NCBI GenBank assembly: GCA_039028235.1
Contig: JBCCIN010000165.1
Location: 1-10,816 of the forward strand
Direction: 5' to 3'
Length of the DNA: 10,816 nucleotides
From: JANQPX01 sp039028235
GTDB taxonomy: Bacteria; Pseudomonadota; Alphaproteobacteria; Geminicoccales; Geminicoccaceae
The position numbers were made by a program, and so were the translations under genes. The notes beneath the pieces are model-generated. The model was not told the origin of the DNA, ran no database searches, and saw only the letters and a program-made list of their open reading frames with translations. Shown piece by piece: positions 6,109-10,816 of the stretch (its first letter is position 1; each line of letters starts with the position of its first letter).

Positions 6109-7677
6109 CTAGGCCTGCTCCATCGATGAGCGGATATGGTCCGCGAGGCGAAGCGCAAGGGCCACGATCGTCAATGTCGGGTTCGAGCCGCCGATCGTCG
6201 GGAACACGCTGCTGCCGGCGACATAGAGATTGTCGGTGCCGAACAGCCGGCAGTCGGCATCGACCACGCCTTTACTCGGATCCGAGGCCATGCGCGTGGT
6301 GCCGCTGTGGTGATGGCCGCCGAAATTCTCGTCCGGCCAGCTTTTGTCATCTGCTGCGAGCCAGGGCTCCATCTCGACGCGGCCGACGCCGAGACGCCCG
6401 ACCTCCTCGCCTATCAGCTGCACGAGACCGTCGATCGAACGGCGATCGATCTCGCTGAGACGCCAGTCGAACAGCACCCGGTGTAGGCCGAGGGCGTCGA
6501 CGTCATCGCTTAAGGAGATGCGGCTGTCGGGGTTGGGCGCCTGCTCCGCCTCGATCTCGATATAAACGGTGTCATCGACGAAATACTCGACCAGCCCGTC
6601 CCAGATGCCGTCCAGGTCGGTTGCGATGGCGACGACGTTGGAGCCGAGATCTTCGACGTAGTCGCCCTTTTTGACGTTGTCCCTGATGCGGCGAAGCGCC
6701 TTGTAGCCAGGCGACGTGTCGCGCGCCGTGGGCTTCTGGCCGAGCTGGGCAGCGCCATTCAGGAGGCCGCGTTCGGCCTGGGCTATCGGGCTGGCGTGCA
6801 CCTTGGTTCTGATCCGGATGTCACCGGTTTTGACGAAGTTGTAGGCTCTGGCCCAGTCGGTCTCGACGCCGGCGACGCGGCCGACCACGCCGTTCATGTG
6901 ATCGGTGAAATAGCGCCCGACCAGATCCCGATCATTGCCGAGGCCGTTCGGGTTGGCGGCGGTCGAATTCAATAGGAGACGCGGGTTCTCCATGCCGCCG
7001 AGCGCCAGTACGTAACGACTCGCGCGCACTGTCGTTGTCCGGCCGTCCAGGGTCGCGATCTTGAAGCCGCTGACGCGCGCCACAGTCTGCTCGGTTTCGA
7101 TCTCCACCAGATTGGCGTGCAGCCAGACATTGATGTTGGCAGCCGCTTCGAGTTCGGCGCGATAGGCCTCTCCGAAGCGTGTCGGCGGATCGTTGAAGCG
7201 CCAGACCTTGTGCCTGAGCTTGTCGTCGAGGAAATCGAGGAAGGGAGCCCCCTCGGGTGACAGCGCCACGTGATCATAGTCGTAGGGGCCGATACCGATC
7301 ACATCCTGGGCCTTGGCGTACCAGGGATCGAGGGATGCACGATCGATCGGCCATCCACTGTCCGGCACCCAGGCACGTGCTTCCATGTCGATCGGTTCGA
7401 GGGGACTGCACTGGCCGGCCCAGTGATTGGTGCTGCCGCCGAAATAGCGAAGGCGGGTGACATCCAGGTCGTAATAGGGCTGACCGATGATCTCACCCTC
7501 ATAGATGGCTTGCGAGTTCTCCTCGTAATCGAAGCCGCCCGCCTCGAGGAGCACCACCTTGAGGGATGAGCCGATCAGGCTGCGCGCGATGGAAATGCCG
7601 GCTGCGCCCGAGCCTGCGATGCAGATGTCACACTCGATCGGCTGGTCGGAGTCGTAGCTCAGAAAATCGTTGAACAT
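6109..7677 (-). CDS. GMC family FAD-dependent oxidoreductase
   Basis: A flavoprotein of the glucose-methanol-choline family that oxidises an alcohol or sugar hydroxyl; substrate unknown. The 522-aa product is typical in size. The N-terminal Rossmann motif is G22-S-G24-A-A-G27, with the adenosine-ribose-binding Glu45 in VVLLEAGG. GGSTNHWAG at 80-88 is the FAD-loop signature. The C-terminal GMC domain holds GHHHSGTTRM (His455-457, one of which should be the catalytic base) and GGSNPT (Asn499), followed by the closing helix. There is no Tat or Sec signal, so it is probably cytosolic. No small subunit or cytochrome c partner, as found with membrane sugar dehydrogenases, lies next to it. Start ATG at 7677 has GAGG a few bases upstream. 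Its leader carries a hairpin. It converges on the TAXI gene, from which it is separated by a strong hairpin. Confidence 0.92.
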   Translation of the reverse strand: MFNDFLSYDSDQPIECDICIAGSGAAGISIARSLIGSSLKVVLLEAGGFDYEENSQAIYEGEIIGQPYYDLDVTRLRYFGGSTNHWAGQCSPLEPIDMEARAWVPDSGWPIDRASLDPWYAKAQDVIGIGPYDYDHVALSPEGAPFLDFLDDKLRHKVWRFNDPPTRFGEAYRAELEAAANINVWLHANLVEIETEQTVARVSGFKIATLDGRTTTVRASRYVLALGGMENPRLLLNSTAANPNGLGNDRDLVGRYFTDHMNGVVGRVAGVETDWARAYNFVKTGDIRIRTKVHASPIAQAERGLLNGAAQLGQKPTARDTSPGYKALRRIRDNVKKGDYVEDLGSNVVAIATDLDGIWDGLVEYFVDDTVYIEIEAEQAPNPDSRISLSDDVDALGLHRVLFDWRLSEIDRRSIDGLVQLIGEEVGRLGVGRVEMEPWLAADDKSWPDENFGGHHHSGTTRMASDPSKGVVDADCRLFGTDNLYVAGSSVFPTIGGSNPTLTIVALALRLADHIRSSMEQA

Positions 7678-7695
7678 AGAGCCTCGGCATCATGT

Positions 7696-7728
7696 CAGGC
7701 TTCTTCGACTGAGGACGAAGAATGCCTG
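7696..7728 (-). promoter_or_regulatory. Leader hairpin upstream of the GMC gene
   Basis: CAGGCTTCTTCG (7696-7707) pairs with CGAAGAATGCCTG (7716-7728) with a single bulged base and an 8-nt loop. It ends 18 nt before the GMC ATG on the minus strand. It may be a transcription-factor operator or an mRNA leader structure. No T-run supports termination. Confidence 0.4.
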
Positions 7729-7888
7729 GTGTTCAGCGGGGAGAAGGCAGCACCTGGCCCGAAAACGCGACTTAAGGCGGCAGCTTTCTTCTTGTTCGGG
7801 CGCTATCTCTAAAGCAGGAGGATGAGTGGTCAAGGTTGACCGCTGGCTTTTGTCTGGCGTTTCCAAAGCGAGATGCTGCGCATACGGA

Positions 7889-7918
7889 AACGCGGCACCT
7901 TTCGCAAGATGCCGCGTT
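7889..7918 (-). terminator. Terminator hairpin of the DUF533 gene
   Basis: AACGCGGCA and TGCCGCGTT form a perfect 9-bp GC-rich stem with a 12-nt loop, 34 nt past the minus-strand stop. Read on the minus strand, the stem ends in GTTT then CC, so the T-run is short. Confidence 0.55.
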
Positions 7919-7952
7919 GTCCTACCTAGAAGGAAAGCTTCAGGAGTGCGCG

Positions 7953-8723
7953 TCAGGCGCCGCGTACTTCGAGGCTGTCATGCAGCTGCTTCACCAGCGT
8001 CGACGGCAGGCCGAGGCGGTTTGCAAGCTGGCTCATATATTGCTGCTCGCCTCGAGTGTCGACATCGATCGCGAATAGGGACGCCGTGTAGACCTCGGTC
8101 GCCATGTGCGGTGAGTCGACTTCAGAGGCGAGGCCTTCGATGTCGATCGGCTTTTGCAGCTCCGCTTGGATGAACTGCCTCATCTCCTGGCTGGCGCCGG
8201 CGTCGTTGAGCTTGCCGAGGATCCGCTGCTGCTCGCCGGCGTCGATCTGGCCGTCGGCCTTGGCGGCCGAGAGCATGGCGCGGATCATCACTAGCGCCCG
8301 ATCGTCGTCGTTGCGCTGGCTCTCGACTTGGCCTGTCGCATAGCGCGAGAGGTCGAAGCCGGAGCCGGCCGACTGGTCGGCTGAGCCACCGCCTGCCATC
8401 TGCGACATGGCGGCCTTGGCAAGGCTGGCGATTAGACCGCCGGCAAGGCCGCCGCCGGCCGCGCGTCCTCCGCCGCCGCCTCCGAGAAGCGAGCCCAGGA
8501 CATCACCAAGACCGCCGCCTGCGCCGGAACCGCCGCTGGCGCCTCCGCCAAGCACTTGAGAGAGCATGCCGCCAAGCGCACCACCGCTGCCGCCACTGCC
8601 GCCGAGCATCGAGCTCGCTGCCTCCAGCAGGGGATTGCTGCCGCGAGCCGTCCTTTCCAGCCGCTGCTGGCTCTTGCCCATCCCACTCTGCATCAAAACG
8701 TCGAGAATAGCCTTGGCATCCAT
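7953..8723 (-). CDS. DUF533 / TerB-like (YebE-type) protein with Gly-rich linker
   Basis: A DUF533 protein, the family of Escherichia coli YebE, related to the tellurite-resistance TerB fold; role not established. It is 256 aa from ATG 8723, chosen because GAGAGG precedes it at good spacing; the longer frame to 8843 adds a non-family leader. The N-terminus MDAKAILDVLM is typical. Residues about 40-95 are very rich in Gly, Ala and Ser (for example GGGASGGSGAGGGLG). A hydrophobic stretch at about 92-110 may touch the membrane. The C-terminal helical TerB-like domain (about 140-252) carries AAKADGQIDAGEQQRIL, the conserved acidic region. It is divergent from the PepSY-feuPQ genes across about 217 nt that must hold both promoters. 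Confidence 0.88.
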   Translation of the reverse strand: MDAKAILDVLMQSGMGKSQQRLERTARGSNPLLEAASSMLGGSGGSGGALGGMLSQVLGGGASGGSGAGGGLGDVLGSLLGGGGGGRAAGGGLAGGLIASLAKAAMSQMAGGGSADQSAGSGFDLSRYATGQVESQRNDDDRALVMIRAMLSAAKADGQIDAGEQQRILGKLNDAGASQEMRQFIQAELQKPIDIEGLASEVDSPHMATEVYTASLFAIDVDTRGEQQYMSQLANRLGLPSTLVKQLHDSLEVRGA

Positions 8724-8785
8724 TACCGCACCCTCTCTCAAAGAATTTTTCCTTAATTGAACAGTAGCGGCTCCAGCCGACATTA

Positions 8786-8821
8786 GAAACAGCTCCCGAC
8801 CTGAAAAAGTCGGTCTGTTTC
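8786..8821. repeat. Nested inverted repeat between divergent genes
   Basis: GAAACAG (8786-8792) and CTGTTTC (8815-8821) form an outer 7-bp stem. CCGAC (8796-8800) and GTCGG (8809-8813) form an inner 5-bp stem around CTGAAAAA. A further small palindrome CGGGC-TT-GCCCG follows at 8821-8832. The position, between divergent starts, suits an operator or a barrier between transcripts. Confidence 0.4.
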
Positions 8822-8898
8822 GGGCTTGCCCGCACTCCAGCAAGTTCGCGGGTCAAGCGCCGCACGCTTGGCTTGGGGGTTGAATTGGGTGAACGTCT

Positions 8899-8915
8899 GG
8901 TTCAGGTTTCGTTCA
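8899..8915 (+). promoter_or_regulatory. Possible response-regulator direct repeat (GGTTCA-N5-CGTTCA)
   Basis: Two near-identical hexamers with an 11-bp period lie 25 nt ahead of the PepSY-like gene. OmpR-family regulators such as PhoP bind half-sites of this layout (PhoP box (T/G)GTTTA-N5-(T/G)GTTTA). It could be an autoregulatory site for the regulator encoded downstream. It is close to the start codon for a normal activator site, so confidence is low. Confidence 0.3.
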
Positions 8916-8940
8916 TTGCCGGGTCAGTAGAAGAACCGTC

Positions 8941-9282
8941 ATGAAAGTCCTCACTACAGTCCTGTCGCTGGTGGCCGGTTTGGCCGTCGCAGGCGGCGCT
9001 CGTGCTGACGACGGATTCCGTCTGCCCGGTCTCGGGAATTTCGGGATCGCGCCGGCGCCCTCGATGCTGGTTGACGATCAGCCGAAGGCGGTCGAGCGGA
9101 CCAAGCCGCTCGAGTCGGTGCTCGAGGCCATCAGGAAGCGGCTTCCAGGTCGGGCGCTCGGTGCGCGGCTGGTCGAGTGGCGGGGCCGCGAAGCTTATGC
9201 GATTCGCTGGATGGGCGAGAATGGCGTGGTTTCCGACATCACGGCGGATGCGGTCAGCGGGGACATTCTGGACGAGCGTTAA
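8941..9282 (+). CDS. Small secreted PepSY-like protein, candidate modulator of the adjacent kinase
   Basis: A 113-aa exported protein. The signal peptide is clear (MKVLTTVLSLVAGLAVAGG, cleavage likely after ARA at residue 22). The mature C-terminal half has a PepSY-like beta unit: a helix (ESVLEAIRKRLPG, about 58-70) followed by strands in EAYAIRWMGENGVVSDITAD and a closing AVSGDIL, the usual PepSY end. PepSY proteins often sit beside two-component systems and are thought to modulate proteases or sensors. It precedes an OmpR-family regulator by 72 nt on the same strand, probably as the first gene of the operon. In Sinorhizobium meliloti, as I recall, a small periplasmic protein gene, feuN, lies directly upstream of feuPQ and restrains FeuQ. 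This protein holds the same place, but homology to FeuN is not shown here. Confidence 0.82.
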   Translation: MKVLTTVLSLVAGLAVAGGARADDGFRLPGLGNFGIAPAPSMLVDDQPKAVERTKPLESVLEAIRKRLPGRALGARLVEWRGREAYAIRWMGENGVVSDITADAVSGDILDER

Positions 9283-9354
9283 GCCGTGCGATGACAGCGT
9301 CGACTTTGGGTCGACCGCATGGCTCTGCATTTGTTGTTTGAGGGAAGGCGACGC

Positions 9355-10026
9355 ATGAGAGTCCTTTTGGTGGAAGATGAAGAGGATCTGGCGAGGCAGC
9401 TTCGAGACTCGCTGGTGGATGCGGGCTATGCGGTCGACGTCGCCCATGACGGCGAAGAAGGGCACTATCTCGGAGAGCAGGAGCCCTACGATGCCATCGT
9501 CCTCGATCTCGGCCTGCCGGTCATGGATGGGATCACGGTCTTGGAGCGCTGGCGACGGAACGGGCTGGCCACGCCTGTCCTTATCCTGACCGCGCGCGAT
9601 CGCTGGAGCGAGAAAGTCGCGGGCTTCGATGCCGGTGCGGATGACTACGTCGCCAAGCCCTTTCATATGGAGGAGGTGCTGGCGCGGCTTCGTGCGTTGG
9701 TGCGCCGGGCGGCGGGCCACGCGTCGGCCGAGATGAGCTGCGGCCCGGTGCATCTCGATACGCGTTCAGCCAAAGTGTCGGTGGACGGTCAGCCGATCAA
9801 GCTGACGGCACAGGAATACCGTCTGCTCGCCTATCTCATGCATCACCAGGACAAGATCGTGTCACGCACCGAGTTGACCGAGCATCTCTACGACCAGGAT
9901 TTCGACAGGGATTCCAACACGATTGAAGTGTTCGTCGGTCGCCTCAGGAAAAAGCTCGGGGTCGATGTGATTCAGACGGCGCGTGGTCTCGGCTATCGCT
10001 TGGCGCCGCCGGGGGGCGCCGATTAA
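9355..10026 (+). CDS. feuP: OmpR-family response regulator, FeuP/PhoP type
   Basis: A DNA-binding response regulator of 223 aa. The receiver domain (1-115) has the acidic pocket Glu7-Asp8-Glu9, phospho-acceptor Asp51 in VLDLGLPVMDG, Thr79 in LILTAR and Lys101 in KPF. The OmpR/PhoB winged helix (about 125-218) shows LTAQEYRLLAYLMHHQ, the recognition segment with SNTIEVFVGRLRKKLG, and the wing end ARGLGYRL. Start ATG 9355 follows GGGAAGG at 9342-9348; an in-frame ATG at 9319 would add a non-family leader. The RDRWSEKVAGFDAGADDYV stretch and the linked kinase point to the FeuP/PhoP/QseB branch. In rhizobia FeuPQ controls envelope and osmotic-type genes such as cyclic glucan export. The gene symbol is by resemblance and context. 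Confidence 0.88.
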   Translation: MRVLLVEDEEDLARQLRDSLVDAGYAVDVAHDGEEGHYLGEQEPYDAIVLDLGLPVMDGITVLERWRRNGLATPVLILTARDRWSEKVAGFDAGADDYVAKPFHMEEVLARLRALVRRAAGHASAEMSCGPVHLDTRSAKVSVDGQPIKLTAQEYRLLAYLMHHQDKIVSRTELTEHLYDQDFDRDSNTIEVFVGRLRKKLGVDVIQTARGLGYRLAPPGGAD

Positions 10027-10816
10027 ATCCCTCGCATCCCGCCTCGTCTTAAGCGCCGCCATTTGGTGTGCGCTCCTTTTGAGTGCCAGCGGCTTCGCGT
10101 TGTCAGCGCTCTTTGGCGATGCCGTCAGAAACAGCTTTGACGCTCGGCTCGCCGTCCTTCTGGAGGGGGTGGTCGCCGGCACCACGGTGGCCGAAGATGG
10201 TCGTCTCGATCTCAGCCTGCAATTAGGCGAGCCGCGTTTTGATCAACCCTTCTCCGGCTGGTACTGGCAGATCAGCGACGGCGAGCAGCCGCTGCGCCGC
10301 TCGTCCTCACTATGGGCGCAGGCTCTGGTCCTGCCGCATCCGGAGAGCGAGGAGGTCGTGCTTGCCGAGGTGCCGGGGCCGAGTGAGCAGACCTTGCGCG
10401 TTCTGGTGAGGCCGATCCTTCTGCCGGGACAGGACAAGCCCTACTGGTATGCCGTCGCCGGCGATGAGAGCGAGCTTAGCAGGCCGAAGAACCGCTTCGA
10501 TCGCCTGCTCGCTCTGACCCTGGCGATGCTGTTCGCGGGCGTGCTCGCGGCGATCCTCATCCAGGTGCGCTTCGGCCTGCAGCCGCTGTTTCGCATTCAG
10601 CGTGCTCTTTCCGCGATCCGGTCCGGTGAGAGCCGGCGGCTCGAAGGCGCCTACCCCAGCGAGATCCAGCCACTGGCCCGCGAGCTCAACGCGCTGATCG
10701 ACCATAGCGAGACCCTGATCGAGCGCGCGCAGACCCATGTCGGCAATCTTGCCCATGGCCTGAAGACGCCGCTTTCCGTCCTCGCGAACGAGGCGCGGGA
10801 CGATGGGTCATCATTA
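9983..10816 (+). CDS. feuQ: Sensor histidine kinase, FeuQ/PhoQ type (3' partial)
   Basis: The N-terminal part of a membrane sensor kinase; the frame is open to the window end. TM1 lies at about 10043-10110 (LVLSAAIWCALLL and on), and a periplasmic sensor region includes SGWYWQISDG, a stretch typical of FeuQ-like kinases. TM2 lies at about 10503-10565 (LTLAMLFAGVLAAILI). A HAMP linker follows (IRSGESRRLEGAYPSEI). The HisKA H-box is VGNLAHGLKTPLSVL, with the phosphorylated His encoded at 10754-10756; LAHxLKTPLxVL is characteristic of the PhoQ/FeuQ group. The catalytic ATPase domain lies beyond the window. The start is uncertain: there is no ATG in frame at the expected place. GTG 9983 overlaps the regulator by 44 nt, while ATT 10022 overlaps its stop as ATTAA and follows a GGGGGG run. 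Confidence 0.88.
   Translation, partial: MVSAIAWRRRGAPIKSLASRLVLSAAIWCALLLSASGFALSALFGDAVRNSFDARLAVLLEGVVAGTTVAEDGRLDLSLQLGEPRFDQPFSGWYWQISDGEQPLRRSSSLWAQALVLPHPESEEVVLAEVPGPSEQTLRVLVRPILLPGQDKPYWYAVAGDESELSRPKNRFDRLLALTLAMLFAGVLAAILIQVRFGLQPLFRIQRALSAIRSGESRRLEGAYPSEIQPLARELNALIDHSETLIERAQTHVGNLAHGLKTPLSVLANEARDDGSSL

Larger units (their letters stand above)
7678..7952. other. Intergenic leader region between GMC and DUF533 genes
   Basis: The 275 nt between the two minus-strand genes hold a hairpin near the GMC start, a short palindrome GGTCAA-GG-TTGACC at 7828-7841 that could be an operator, and the terminator hairpin of the DUF533 gene at 7889-7918. Small plus-strand open frames here are not convincing as genes. 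The GMC promoter should lie here, but no clear -35/-10 pair was recognised. Confidence 0.5.

Noticed and set aside
7836..8078. Small plus-strand frames between the GMC and DUF533 genes
   Set aside because: They run into the DUF533 gene on the other strand, span its terminator hairpin, and show no signal, domain or good ribosome-binding site.
9299..9315. GTCGA/TCGAC hairpin between the PepSY-like gene and the regulator
   Set aside because: Five-bp stem without T-run in a short operonic gap; likely chance in GC-rich DNA.
8902..9753. Minus-strand open frame of 283 codons opposite the PepSY-like and regulator genes
   Set aside because: Long, but antisense to two proteins with clear signal peptide, receiver and winged-helix motifs; its own translation shows no domain.

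Overview
The window reads as an ordinary chromosomal segment of a GC-rich alphaproteobacterium, most likely in or near the Hyphomicrobiales (Rhizobiales). This rests on the family mix: an M48 peptidase/TPR gene followed by a DsbA-like gene, a FeuP/FeuQ-type two-component system with an ALKTPLS-like H-box, and a DUF533 protein. It also fits the high-GC codon use. I see no tRNA, rRNA, IS element, CRISPR array or phage gene. No wholly new system stands out; the main interest is in regulatory sites and gene pairings.

Left part (1-4047, all + strand): the C-terminal part of an M48 metalloprotease with TPR-like repeats (cut by the window edge), a periplasmic ScsC/DsbA-like thiol-disulfide protein, a small MAPEG-family membrane protein, and a CYTH+CHAD protein of the polyphosphate/triphosphate-binding type. 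The gap before the CYTH-CHAD gene carries two TTGTCAT repeats 11 bp apart, which closely match a PhoB (Pho) box and suggest phosphate-starvation control.

Middle (4048-6108): a 375-nt non-coding stretch with an AT-rich patch, then a small secreted protein that seems to hold two copies of a short Sm-like beta unit. It is followed by a TAXI-type TRAP solute-binding protein with no permease gene in view. A perfect 16-bp stem hairpin closes this part.

Right part (6109-10816): on the minus strand, a GMC-family FAD oxidoreductase and a DUF533/TerB-like protein with a long Gly-rich linker. Divergent from these, on the plus strand, is a three-gene unit: a small secreted PepSY-like protein, an OmpR-family response regulator (FeuP/PhoP type), and its sensor histidine kinase (FeuQ/PhoQ type, cut by the right edge just after the H-box). 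A small periplasmic protein directly upstream of feuPQ recalls FeuN of Sinorhizobium meliloti, so the PepSY-like protein is a good candidate for a periplasmic modulator of the kinase.
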